26,807 nt of DNA from CAVSWN01 sp046728115 (GTDB taxonomy: Bacteria; Acidobacteriota; Vicinamibacteria; Vicinamibacterales; CAVVIG01), in the NCBI GenBank assembly GCA_046728115.1, contig JBKPDW010000159.1, forward strand, positions 1 to 26,807, given 5' to 3'. Below are positions 15,409 through 23,573 of this stretch, piece by piece. Position numbers and translations under genes: made by a program. Below the pieces are notes generated by a model, which worked only from the letters and a program-made list of their open reading frames with translations, was not told the DNA's origin and did no database searches. The first letter of the stretch is position 1; each line of letters begins with the position of its first letter.

Positions 15409-15457
15409 CCCAATCCCCAATCCCCAATCCCCAATCGCCAATCCCTAACCCCTGACC
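15409..15457. repeat. Heptamer tandem repeat (CCCAATC)n between mraY and murD
   Basis: Seven consecutive 7-bp units: four perfect CCCAATC copies, then GCCAATC, CCTAACC, CCTGACC. On the transcribed strand the unit is GATTGGG. The array fills most of the spacer between the mraY stop (15484) and the murD start and keeps one frame open into murD. Confidence 0.9.
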
Positions 15458-15483
15458 CACACCGCAATTCCCAAATCCCGCTC

Positions 15484-16581
15484 TCAACGCAACTTCAACG
15501 TCGCAAGGCTGAACAGCGCGAAAATCACGGCAAGGATCACGAACCGCGTGATCACTTTGGGCTCGCTCCATCCGCTCAACTCGAAATGGTGGTGGAGCGG
15601 CGCCATGCGAAACACACGTTGGCCACCTGTCAGACGGAAATACGCGACCTGAATGACGACGGAGAGCGCTTCGAGCACGAAGACGCCGCCGACCATGACG
15701 AGCAGGAGTTCCTGCTTGATGAGAATGGCCACCGTGCCCAGCGCGGCGCCGAGCGCCAGCGATCCAACATCGCCCATGAAAATTTCCGCCGGGTACGAGT
15801 TGTACCAGAGGAATCCGAGCGATGCGCCGACGAGCGCGCCGCAGAACACGGTCAGCTCGGCGGCGAGCGGAAACCGAACGAGCAGCAGGTACTCCGCGAA
15901 GACTCGGTGGCCGGTCACGTAGGCCAGCGCGGTGTACGCAGCGGCCGCGATCGTAAAGATGCTGATGGCGAGGCCGTCGAGTCCATCGGTCAGGTTCACC
16001 GCATTCGATTCGGCGGCCAGCACGAAGACGGCGAACATCAGGTACCACCAGCCCAGATCGGGAACCAGTCGCTTGAAGAACGGAAACACGAGACGCGTGT
16101 TGTACTCGCCCTGGTGTGCGAGCGTCAGCAGGACCAGCCCCACTGCAGTGCCGATCAGCACCTGGTACGCAATTTTGGCGCGCGGACTCAGGCCATGATG
16201 AGAACGTCTGACGATCTTCAGGTAATCGTCGGCGAATCCGATGGCGCCGAAGCACGCGGTGGTCAAGACGGCAATCCACACGTAGACGTTCGTCAAGTCC
16301 GCCCAGAGCAACGTCGGCACCAGCGACGCCGTCAGGATCAACAGCCCGCCCATCGTCGGCGTACCAGCCTTGGGCCGATGCGTCTGCGGACCTTCCTGTC
16401 GAATCACCTGTCCGATCTCGAACTCGCGCAGTTTGCGAATCATCCAGGGTCCGAGCGTCAAGCTGATCGCCAGCGCCGAAAGACTCGCGGCCGCCGTCCG
16501 GAACGTGATGTAGCGCGTCACGTTCAGCACGGACAGCTGTGTCCGCGGATAGAGCTGCTGAAAGAGCACGTAGTAGAGCAT
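15484..16581 (-). CDS. mraY: Phospho-N-acetylmuramoyl-pentapeptide transferase
   Basis: 365 residues with about ten membrane helices. MraY transfers phospho-MurNAc-pentapeptide to undecaprenyl phosphate, giving lipid I. Characteristic parts are EGPQTHRPKAGTPTMGGLLIL, GFADDYLKI (the DDxxK motif), NAVNLTDGLDGLAI, FMGDVGSLALGAALG and the MAPLHHHFELSGW loop. The ATG overlaps the murF stop by one base (TGATG), the expected arrangement for coupled translation of murF and mraY. Confidence 0.97.
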   Translation of the reverse strand: MLYYVLFQQLYPRTQLSVLNVTRYITFRTAAASLSALAISLTLGPWMIRKLREFEIGQVIRQEGPQTHRPKAGTPTMGGLLILTASLVPTLLWADLTNVYVWIAVLTTACFGAIGFADDYLKIVRRSHHGLSPRAKIAYQVLIGTAVGLVLLTLAHQGEYNTRLVFPFFKRLVPDLGWWYLMFAVFVLAAESNAVNLTDGLDGLAISIFTIAAAAYTALAYVTGHRVFAEYLLLVRFPLAAELTVFCGALVGASLGFLWYNSYPAEIFMGDVGSLALGAALGTVAILIKQELLLVMVGGVFVLEALSVVIQVAYFRLTGGQRVFRMAPLHHHFELSGWSEPKVITRFVILAVIFALFSLATLKLR

Positions 16582-17993
16582 CAGATCCGATCCGCACGCA
16601 GCCGATCCACCACGCGGTCCGTTTTCACGCCGCGCGATCCCTTCACCAGCACCACATCGCCAGGCGCCACCACATCGGCGACGGCACCGGCAGCTTCGTC
16701 GCTGGACGCGAACTGCCGAACACGCGACGCGTCCATACCCGCGACAACGGCGGCGTCCGCCAGCGCGGCCGCCGGAGGCCCGCCAACTGAGAACAGGATG
16801 TCGATCTTCGAAGCCGCAGCCGCCCGTCCAACATCCGCGTGCAGGGCGAGCGTCCGCTCGCCAAGCTCCAACATCTCGCCGAGAACCGCGATCCGGCGCG
16901 TGGCTGTCGCTGCTGCGAGCACATCGAGCGCGCGCCTGGTTGCCGTGGGGTTCGCGTTGTAGCTGTCGTCGATCACGACAATCCCGTTCGCGAGCCGGAT
17001 GATGTCGCCGCGATGCGACGCCGGACGGAGCGTGGTCGCCCGTTCCGCGATCGATGCCAGCGGCACGGCGAACTCGACCGCTACGGCCGTCGCCGCCAGC
17101 ACGTTGGCCAGGTTCCCTCGACCAACGAGCGGCGTGCTGAGGTGAACCTCACCTCGAGGAGTCTGGACGTCTGCGCTGATGCCGTCGAGCCCTCGATCGG
17201 CGACATTCGTGGCGCGCACGTCGGCTGGCCGATCGATTCCAAACGTCATGCGCCGCCCGCGAAACGAGCCGATTCGCGCGGCGACACGCTCGTCGTCCGC
17301 GTTCGCGACGAGCAGCGTCTGTGGCGCGGCGCGTTCGAGTATTTCCGCCTTTGCGTCGGCGATCGCGTCGACCGACCCGAAGAACCCCACGTGCGCATCG
17401 CCGACGTTGGTCCAGACGCGCACCTCGGGCTCTGCAATGCGAACCAGCGTGCTGATTTCTCCCGCGTGATTCATGCCCAGCTCGACGACCGCCATGTCCG
17501 GACGCCGCCGCAGCTCGACGAGCGATAGCGGCAGCCCGATGTGATTGTTCAAGTTGCCCCGGTTGCGAATGACTCGATACTTCGTCGCCAGAAACTCCGC
17601 CGCCGCTTCCTTCGTCGTCGTCTTCCCCGCGCTGCCCGTAATCGCCACCACCGTCGCGCACGACTCCCGGCGCACCGCATTGCCTAGCGCCTGCAACGCC
17701 CTGATCGTGTCGTCGACTTCGATGACGACGACACGCTTGTCCACTGCCGTCGCAGCGCCGCCGCGCCAGCGGCCTCGGGGAACCACGATGCCCGCCGCGC
17801 CTGCGTCGATCGCCGTTTCAGCGAAATCCGTGCCGTCGAAACGCTCGCCCCGAATCGCGACGAACAGCTCACCGCGGGCGATCGAGCGTGTATCGATTGA
17901 CACGCCGTCGAACCGCTGTTCACGGTCGCCTTCGACGATCGTCCCGGCGATCGCGGCGGCAATCCACGACGCCTCGAGCGCAATCTCGCTCAC
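16581..17993 (-). CDS. murF: UDP-N-acetylmuramoyl-tripeptide-D-alanyl-D-alanine ligase
   Basis: 470 residues. MurF adds D-Ala-D-Ala to UDP-MurNAc-tripeptide, the last cytoplasmic step of the pentapeptide. Seen are the N-terminal substrate domain (FDGVSIDTRSIARGELFVAIRGERFDGTDF), the ATP loop GSAGKTTTKEA (120-130), NHIGLPLSL, VVELGMNHAGEI and the C-terminal DDSYNANPTA and VLVKGSRG motifs. The start codon is GTG at 17993, 15 bases after the murE stop. The D-Ala-D-Ala ligase (ddl) that would supply its substrate is not in this window. Confidence 0.97.
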   Translation of the reverse strand: MSEIALEASWIAAAIAGTIVEGDREQRFDGVSIDTRSIARGELFVAIRGERFDGTDFAETAIDAGAAGIVVPRGRWRGGAATAVDKRVVVIEVDDTIRALQALGNAVRRESCATVVAITGSAGKTTTKEAAAEFLATKYRVIRNRGNLNNHIGLPLSLVELRRRPDMAVVELGMNHAGEISTLVRIAEPEVRVWTNVGDAHVGFFGSVDAIADAKAEILERAAPQTLLVANADDERVAARIGSFRGRRMTFGIDRPADVRATNVADRGLDGISADVQTPRGEVHLSTPLVGRGNLANVLAATAVAVEFAVPLASIAERATTLRPASHRGDIIRLANGIVVIDDSYNANPTATRRALDVLAAATATRRIAVLGEMLELGERTLALHADVGRAAAASKIDILFSVGGPPAAALADAAVVAGMDASRVRQFASSDEAAGAVADVVAPGDVVLVKGSRGVKTDRVVDRLRADRI

Positions 17994-18008
17994 AGGACTT
18001 GCCCCGCG

Positions 18009-19538
18009 TCACACCACGCCCGAATTCGTCCGCCGCCGCTGCAACGCGTCGCGCGCCACCTCCACATCGTCGAACGGCAGCGTGCGATCGCCAATCACCT
18101 GATACTTTTCGTGTCCCTTGCCGGCGACCAGTACGAGATCGCCAGGCCGGGCCAACTCGATGGCCTTGGCGATCGCCGCCCGGCGATCGACGATGGCCAG
18201 GACCACCTGCGCAGCCTCGACCCCCTGACGCCGCGTATCAGACGTGATGCCGAGCTGAATTTCCTCGATGATGCGGTTCGGATCCTCGCTGCGCGGGTTG
18301 TCCGATGTGATCACGATCACGTCGCTGAGCCGGCCGGCGACGGCGCCCATCAACGGCCGCTTGGTCCGATCGCGATCGCCTCCGCACCCGAACACTGTGA
18401 TCAAGCGCCCCGACGTGAGGGGACGCGCGGTCTCGAGCAGATTTCGAAGCGCGTCATCCGTGTGCGCGTAGTCCACGACGACGGTCACTTCGTCGTTCCG
18501 GCCAGACACGACCTGGAATCGTCCGGGCACACCAGTCAGCCGCGCGATTCCGCGCTCGATGACGTCGAACGGCAGACCCAGGGCCGTCCCCGTCGCGACC
18601 GCAGCAAGAATGTTGTAAACGTTGGGCCGGCCAACGAGCGAGGAACGGACGCGGAGCGTGCCGCGAGGTGTGCGGACGTCGAAGGTCAACCCCGCCAACG
18701 AAAACGTCAGCGGTCCCGTGGTGATGTCGGCCGGGCGGTTGATAGCGTAGGTGACCGGCCAGCCGCCGGCATCGGCAAGGGCCGCACCGCGCGGATCGTC
18801 CACGTTCAGGAGTGCCGGCGCATCGGACGGAAGCATCTCGAACAGACGCCGCTTCGCGCGGAAGTACTCCTCCATGTCCGCATGAAAATCGAGGTGATCG
18901 CGCGTGAGATTGGTGAACACGCCAGCGGCGAAATGAATCTCGTCCACCCGATGCAGCGCCAGCGCATGTGACGAGACTTCCATCGCACAAGCGCCGGATC
19001 CGCGGTTCACCATTTCTCGCAAAAGAGCCTGCACGTCGGGGGCTTCCGGAGTCGTGCGAGCGGCTTCGCGAACGTCGGCATCACCGGGGCCGATGCGATA
19101 CCCGACTGTCCCGAGCATGCCGCAAGGAATTCCCGCGGCGTCGAAAATCGACGCCAGCAGATACGCCGTGGTCGTCTTCCCGTTCGTGCCGGTGATGCCA
19201 AGGACCTGCATGTCCCGACTGGGATGGCCGTTCAATTCGGCCGCGAGCACCGCCAGTGCACGTCGTGCGTCGGTGACCGTCGCCCAGGTCACGTTCGAGT
19301 CGTCAGGCGACGCCTGCTCCGAGACAATCGCCTGTGCTCCATGCTCGATCGCCTGACGGACGAAGACGGTGCCGTCGGCATGCTGGCCTTTGAGCGCCAC
19401 GAACACGTCACCGGGTTTGACGGCGCGGGAGTCGTACGCGATCCCCGTAACGATGGCTGTCGCCTGCGCACGAGATACGCCGTCCGTGCGCATGAGGCCG
19501 GATCGAACGAGCGCGCTAGACAGTTCGGTCCACGTCAT
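18009..19538 (-). CDS. murE: UDP-N-acetylmuramoyl-tripeptide synthetase, meso-diaminopimelate-adding
   Basis: 509 residues. MurE adds the third residue of the stem peptide. The ATP loop GTNGKTTTA is at 117-125, the carbamylated lysine region FRAKRRLFE near 229, and YAHTDDALRN and GCGGDRDRTKRPLMG follow. The specificity motif reads DNPR (413-416), the sequence found in enzymes that add meso-diaminopimelate; lysine-adding enzymes differ here. This predicts a DAP-type peptidoglycan. The ATG overlaps the ftsI stop (ATGA). Confidence 0.97.
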   Translation of the reverse strand: MTWTELSSALVRSGLMRTDGVSRAQATAIVTGIAYDSRAVKPGDVFVALKGQHADGTVFVRQAIEHGAQAIVSEQASPDDSNVTWATVTDARRALAVLAAELNGHPSRDMQVLGITGTNGKTTTAYLLASIFDAAGIPCGMLGTVGYRIGPGDADVREAARTTPEAPDVQALLREMVNRGSGACAMEVSSHALALHRVDEIHFAAGVFTNLTRDHLDFHADMEEYFRAKRRLFEMLPSDAPALLNVDDPRGAALADAGGWPVTYAINRPADITTGPLTFSLAGLTFDVRTPRGTLRVRSSLVGRPNVYNILAAVATGTALGLPFDVIERGIARLTGVPGRFQVVSGRNDEVTVVVDYAHTDDALRNLLETARPLTSGRLITVFGCGGDRDRTKRPLMGAVAGRLSDVIVITSDNPRSEDPNRIIEEIQLGITSDTRRQGVEAAQVVLAIVDRRAAIAKAIELARPGDLVLVAGKGHEKYQVIGDRTLPFDDVEVARDALQRRRTNSGVV

Positions 19539-21565
19539 GGCTGCGACAGGTCAGTCGTTCGGAGTGCCGGCGACCGTTCGAGGGTCAGTGTGCAGGTGGC
19601 TTCGGAGTCGAGCGAGGCACCGGGTGGCGGATCCTGCGAGACGACGAACCCGTCTCCTGTGACGCGTGCATTCATTCCGAGTCTCACGAGCGTGCGGACC
19701 GCCTCGCGCGCGCTCAATCCCCGCAGGTCTGGAACCGTTCCCGGAGCACCCTGAACGACGAGGCTCAGGCGTGGTTCCATGCTTTGATCGCTCGCCGGGG
19801 CCACGGTCGCACCGTCTGCGGCGCGCGCCACCAGGACGGGAGGCGCCGGGTTCACATTAGGCGCGATGCCGAGGTAGCGAAGCGCCGGCTCGGCAATGTT
19901 CTTGAAAATGGGTGCGGAGACCATGCCGCCGTGATCGCCGTTCGGACCATGGGCCGAGTCGATGACCACGACGATCGCAAGCTGCGGATCGCGTGACGGC
20001 AGGAATCCGACGAACGATGCGTAGTGATCCGAGTGCGAGTAGCGGCCGTTGATCAACTTCTGCGCCGTGCCGGTTTTCCCCGCGATCGTGTAGCCCTCGA
20101 TCTGCGCGCGCTTCGCCGTGCCGTCGATCACCACGCCTTCCATGATGGCGGTCAGCGTGGCGGCAGTATCCGGGCTGATCGTGCGGCGAACCGTCCTGGG
20201 CTGCACGACAAAGCGACGGTCGTCGCGGTAGACGGCGCGGACTACTCGCGGCTCGACGTACTCACCATGATTTGCGACCGAACTGACCGCGGCGACCATC
20301 TGCAACGGTGTGACCGCGATCTGATAGCCCATCGAGACCGAGGCCAGAGCGCTCTCGGTCCACTTGTCGGGACTCCAGACGATGCCCGCATTTTCGGCGG
20401 GAAAATCCGGCGACACCTGACGTCCGAATCCGTACAGCCCCACGAAGCGACTCAATCGCTCGGTGCCGACCCTCAAACCGATCTTGACGGCGCCGATGTT
20501 GCTCGACTTGACGATCACCTTGGTGAAGGTCAGAAGGCCGTTGTTGCGCCCGCCGTCGTCGGTAATCACGCGCGAGCCGATGGTCAACCGTCCCGGATTG
20601 GTATCGATTGGCGCATCAACGTCGAGGACCTTTTCTTCCAGGGCCGCGGATGCGGTGACGACCTTGAAGGTCGATCCCGGTTCGTACAGATCCTGCACGG
20701 CGCGATTGCGGCGCGCGATTTCGTCGACATCCCGATAGGCGTTCGGATTGAAGGTCGGTTCGTTCGCCATCGCCAGAATCTCACCCGTTCGCGGATTCAT
20801 GACGATGGCGGTGCCGCCCGCGGCGTGGTTGATGACCACGCCCGTTCGCAGCTCGCGCTCGGCCACGTGCTGAAGGTATTCGTCGATTGTCAGCTCGACC
20901 GTCGACCCTGATGTCGGCGGCCGCTCGAACCGGCTGAAGGCGTGCCGGCGAGCGTCGGTCTGCACGAGGATCGTTCCAGGCTTGCCCCGAATCTTGGAGT
21001 CGTAGGTGGCCTCCAGGCCGTTGAGGCCGATGTTGTCGATGCCGACGTAACCCAGCAGATGTGACGCGAGCTCCTTGTTCGGATAGAAGCGCTTGCTCTC
21101 CTCGATGAATCCGATGCCTTCGAGATTGAGGTCTGCCACACGGCGCGCCTGGTCCGGTGCGATTTGTCGCCTGACGTACGCGAACTTTCTCTGCTGCTTC
21201 AGACGGTCGGCGAGCGCCGCGCGATCCTTGGTAGTGCAATCGCGGAGTGCCTCGCACAGTTGCCTGGCCGCCTGGCCCGGGTCCGCAATTTCGGTTGGCA
21301 CGGCATAAATCGAATCGGCGTCGACGCTCGTCGCAAGGACACGGCCGTGCCGATCGAGAATGTCGCCACGTTTGGGCGGAACGGCCTGCGTTCGCATCTG
21401 CTGGCTTTCAGCACGTGCCACGAGATCCGCGTGCCTGAACACCTGCAGATGAACGAGCCGGAGTTCGATGCCCGCCACCCACATGGCCAGCGCGGCTGCA
21501 ACGACTGCGAGGCGTGGCTTCAGCGTCAGACGCCAGTCGTTCGGGCCGGGGAGCTGGGATGCCAT
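19535..21565 (-). CDS. ftsI: Septal peptidoglycan transpeptidase (PBP, FtsI-like) with C-terminal PASTA domain
   Basis: 676 residues. One N-terminal membrane anchor (about 17-40) precedes a PBP dimerisation domain (KRGDILDRHGRVLATS) and the penicillin-binding transpeptidase. The catalytic motifs are SxxK at S298-K301 (EPGSTFKV), SSN at 354-356 and KTGT at 497-500. Residues about 610-665 form a PASTA repeat (VPDLRGLSAREAVRTLVRLGM...SQDPPPGASL), longer than the E. coli FtsI plan and similar to PBPs of other phyla. It cross-links septal peptidoglycan with FtsW. ATG overlaps the ftsL stop by one base (TGATG). Confidence 0.95.
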   Translation of the reverse strand: MASQLPGPNDWRLTLKPRLAVVAAALAMWVAGIELRLVHLQVFRHADLVARAESQQMRTQAVPPKRGDILDRHGRVLATSVDADSIYAVPTEIADPGQAARQLCEALRDCTTKDRAALADRLKQQRKFAYVRRQIAPDQARRVADLNLEGIGFIEESKRFYPNKELASHLLGYVGIDNIGLNGLEATYDSKIRGKPGTILVQTDARRHAFSRFERPPTSGSTVELTIDEYLQHVAERELRTGVVINHAAGGTAIVMNPRTGEILAMANEPTFNPNAYRDVDEIARRNRAVQDLYEPGSTFKVVTASAALEEKVLDVDAPIDTNPGRLTIGSRVITDDGGRNNGLLTFTKVIVKSSNIGAVKIGLRVGTERLSRFVGLYGFGRQVSPDFPAENAGIVWSPDKWTESALASVSMGYQIAVTPLQMVAAVSSVANHGEYVEPRVVRAVYRDDRRFVVQPRTVRRTISPDTAATLTAIMEGVVIDGTAKRAQIEGYTIAGKTGTAQKLINGRYSHSDHYASFVGFLPSRDPQLAIVVVIDSAHGPNGDHGGMVSAPIFKNIAEPALRYLGIAPNVNPAPPVLVARAADGATVAPASDQSMEPRLSLVVQGAPGTVPDLRGLSAREAVRTLVRLGMNARVTGDGFVVSQDPPPGASLDSEATCTLTLERSPALRTTDLSQP

Positions 21566-21951
21566 CAGCGCTGCGCGATGACGGATTTCGCCGGCGGATC
21601 GGCCGGCTGCACGCGTTCGATGACGATCGCGTCGTCACGGGATGGCGCGACGAGGTGCAGCCGCTCGGTCGCGAGGGTTTCGATCCGTTTCGGAGACCTC
21701 AGAGTTTCGATCTCGAGACGCAGCCGGCGGCTGGTTTCTTCCTCGGCCGCGCGCTGCCGCTGCAGTTCCTCGATCTGGTATCCGTGCCGGAGGATTTCGA
21801 AATGCTGCCACGCCGAAAACAGCAGCGCGAGAACCAGGAAGCCGGCGATGCCCAGCGACTTCCAGAGCTCGCGCTGGCGCGTCTGATCCACTTCACGGAC
21901 GATCGGATTGTTCCGAACGTCTTTCTTGATGGCGTACTCGAACGCTTCCAT
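21565..21951 (-). CDS. ftsL: Cell division protein FtsL-like, single-pass membrane coiled coil
   Basis: 128 residues from ATG 21951. The plan is a charged cytoplasmic N-terminus, one membrane segment (about 33-52, LGIAGFLVLALLFSAWQHF), then a coiled coil (YQIEELQRQRAAEEETSRRLRLEIETLRSPKRIETLATERLHL). A short tail follows. Sequence similarity within FtsL is weak; the call rests on this architecture and on its place between rsmH and ftsI. FtsL forms a complex with FtsB and FtsQ that activates FtsWI. A TTG at 21963 would add four residues; GAGG near ATG 21951 favours the shorter form. Confidence 0.85.
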   Translation of the reverse strand: MEAFEYAIKKDVRNNPIVREVDQTRQRELWKSLGIAGFLVLALLFSAWQHFEILRHGYQIEELQRQRAAEEETSRRLRLEIETLRSPKRIETLATERLHLVAPSRDDAIVIERVQPADPPAKSVIAQR

Positions 21952-21998
21952 GACGCCTCGCAACGAAAGTTCGAAGTTCTGAAGTCTGTCGTTCCAAC

Positions 21999-22047
21999 CT
22001 GACTTCCAACTTCTGTCTTCTAACTTCTAACTTCTAACTTCTAACTT
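21999..22047. repeat. Heptamer tandem repeat (CTAACTT)n between ftsL and rsmH
   Basis: Seven 7-bp units: CTGACTT, CCAACTT, CTGTCTT, then four perfect CTAACTT copies. On the transcribed strand the unit is AAGTTAG. The rsmH stop codon and its last few residues (VEVRS) lie inside the array. Confidence 0.9.
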
Positions 22048-22924
22048 CCACTCTCTCAGCCGCGCGCAACTTCGCGCTTCGCGCGCGCGGGTTCTGCTGC
22101 ACTTCCTCGTCACGCGGAACGACCGGCCTCCTGGTCAACACCTTCACGCCGGACCCGCGATGTTCGAGCGCGCGCAGCGTATGCTTGACAATGCGATCTT
22201 CGAGCGAATGGAACGTGATCACGACCAACCGCGCGCCTTCGCGCAGCCGTCCAATGGCGGTTTCGACAAAACGGTCGAGGCCGTCGAGCTCGCGGTTCAC
22301 CCAGATCCGGAGCGCCTGGAACGTGCGCGTCGCCGGATCGATGCGCGACGGGCCGCGTCGGGGGATTGCGCGGCGAACGATCGCCGCCAGACGGCCGGTT
22401 GTGGCCACAGGTGTTTCGCGGCGAGCGTCCACGATCGCGCGCGCGATCCGCCGTGAAAATCGCTCCTCGCCGTACTGGAAGATCACGTCGGCCAGCTCGT
22501 GCTCGCTCGACCGGGCTACCAGATCCGCTGCCGTTTCCCCCTGGCTGCGATCCATCCGCATGTCGAGCGGCTCGTCACGTTGAAAGCTGAATCCACGACC
22601 TGGCACGTCGAATTGCATCGACGAGACGCCGAGATCGGCCAGCGCACCGTCGATGCCTGCGATGCGCCGTGCGTCGAGAACCGCTGCGATGTCGCGAAAA
22701 TCGGCGTGGACCAGCTCGACGCGGTCGCTCCATGGCGCCAGTGTGTCGCGCGCGCGAGCCAGCGCGTCGAGATCGCGGTCGAGGCCGATGAGGCGTGTCG
22801 CACCTCGCTCGATCAGCAGCCGTGAGTGGCCGCCCAGTCCGACAGTACAGTCGACGAACAGACCGCCGCTCTCGGGGTGCAGGAACTGAACGACCTCGCT
22901 GGTCATGACGGGAACGTGCGTCAT
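22034..22924 (-). CDS. rsmH: 16S rRNA (cytosine(1402)-N(4))-methyltransferase
   Basis: 296 residues from ATG 22924. RsmH (MraW) N4-methylates C1402 in the 16S rRNA decoding centre. Typical parts: HVPVMTSEVVQFL at the N-terminus, the SAM-binding FVDCTVGLGGHSRLLIE, GLDRDLDAL, GALADLGVSSMQFD, RGFSFQRDEPLDMRMD, TRTFQALRIWVNRELDGL and ITFHSLEDRIVK. The frame is open upstream inside mraZ, but the ATG that overlaps the mraZ stop (TGATG) fits the family N-terminus. The final residues are encoded by the heptamer array. Confidence 0.96.
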   Translation of the reverse strand: MTHVPVMTSEVVQFLHPESGGLFVDCTVGLGGHSRLLIERGATRLIGLDRDLDALARARDTLAPWSDRVELVHADFRDIAAVLDARRIAGIDGALADLGVSSMQFDVPGRGFSFQRDEPLDMRMDRSQGETAADLVARSSEHELADVIFQYGEERFSRRIARAIVDARRETPVATTGRLAAIVRRAIPRRGPSRIDPATRTFQALRIWVNRELDGLDRFVETAIGRLREGARLVVITFHSLEDRIVKHTLRALEHRGSGVKVLTRRPVVPRDEEVQQNPRARSAKLRAAERVEVRS

Positions 22925-23364
22925 CAGATGCCGAACTCCGCCAGCGCGCGGGCGTCGTCGTCGGTGTATGCGTCGCGTTGCAGCTTGAGCAGGAACCGAT
23001 CGTGGTTCCACACGTCGAGGTAGTTGTACTGCCCGAGAACATCCACTTCGCCCGTCATCGTTGCCGACTCGCGGAGCCGCACCGGGATCAGCACGCGGCC
23101 TTGCGAGTCGAGTTCCGCGGCTTGTCCGAAGTAGTTCACGCGATCCAGGAAGCGCAGCTTCGCGGGATGCGTGGACGGCACCTGGCCCAGCTTTTCTTCT
23201 TTCTCCAGCCAGACCGGCATTGGATAGATCCGCACGTACTCGCCCGAAAGGCTGGTGAGAAACAGCTCGCGGCCGTACTTCGACTCGAGCAGCGACCGGA
23301 ACGCCGTCGGCACCTTGAGTCGCCCTTTGTCATCGATGCTCGCGGGCTGGTTACCCCGGAACAC
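22924..23364 (-). CDS. mraZ: Transcriptional regulator MraZ
   Basis: 146 residues, two AbrB-like half-domains. The first contains FRGNQPASIDDKGRLKVPTAFR and the second YFGQAAELDSQGRVLIPVRLRE, the paired D-x-K/Q-G-R-x-x-x-P motif of the family. MraZ forms a ring-shaped oligomer and represses the dcw operon, including itself, by binding direct repeats in its own promoter. Such repeats are present upstream here. The start codon is GTG at 23364, with GAGG at 23371-23374 six bases away. It is the first gene of the cluster. Confidence 0.96.
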   Translation of the reverse strand: MFRGNQPASIDDKGRLKVPTAFRSLLESKYGRELFLTSLSGEYVRIYPMPVWLEKEEKLGQVPSTHPAKLRFLDRVNYFGQAAELDSQGRVLIPVRLRESATMTGEVDVLGQYNYLDVWNHDRFLLKLQRDAYTDDDARALAEFGI

Positions 23365-23384
23365 CCGACACCTCGACTAACTCC

Positions 23385-23408
23385 CCACTTTTGGCCACAA
23401 AATTCCAC
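23385..23408 (-). promoter_or_regulatory. MraZ operator: three GTGG boxes at 10-bp spacing
   Basis: On the minus strand GTGG occurs at 23408-23405, 23398-23395 and 23388-23385, exactly 10 bases apart with AT-rich spacers (GTGGAATTTT, GTGGCCAAAA, GTGGGGAGTT). MraZ operators described in other bacteria are short G-rich direct repeats (GTGGG or TGGGN type) with the same one-helical-turn spacing. The boxes start at the predicted transcription start, so bound MraZ would block initiation. Confidence 0.8.
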
Positions 23409-23411
23409 GGG

Positions 23412-23440
23412 ATCGTAGAAGAGCTTTGGAGAGATGTCAA
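23412..23440 (-). promoter_or_regulatory. Sigma-70-type promoter of the dcw operon
   Basis: On the minus strand a perfect -35 box TTGACA (23440-23435), a 17-base spacer and a -10 box TACGAT (23417-23412). Transcription should begin near 23405, about 40 bases before the mraZ GTG and at the edge of the MraZ boxes. This is the strongest promoter match I found in the window. Confidence 0.8.
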
Positions 23441-23573
23441 CGACAAAAGCCGGCCCATCAGATAGTTACGCCAAATCTTCGCTTTTTCGTCGCCTTTTCG
23501 GGTCCCATGTGAACGGACCGTGGTGGTATCCGTATCGTATCCGTGGCTGACCCTGCTACGATTTCGCCCTCGC

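Noticed and set aside
15274..16962. 562-codon open frame on the plus strand opposite mraY
   Set aside because: Antisense shadow with biased composition; mraY and murF on the other strand have all family motifs.
23534..23562. Promoter for the YchF-like gene (TACGAT at 23557-23562)
   Set aside because: No acceptable -35 box at the right distance, and the start of transcription would fall only a few bases from the ATG.
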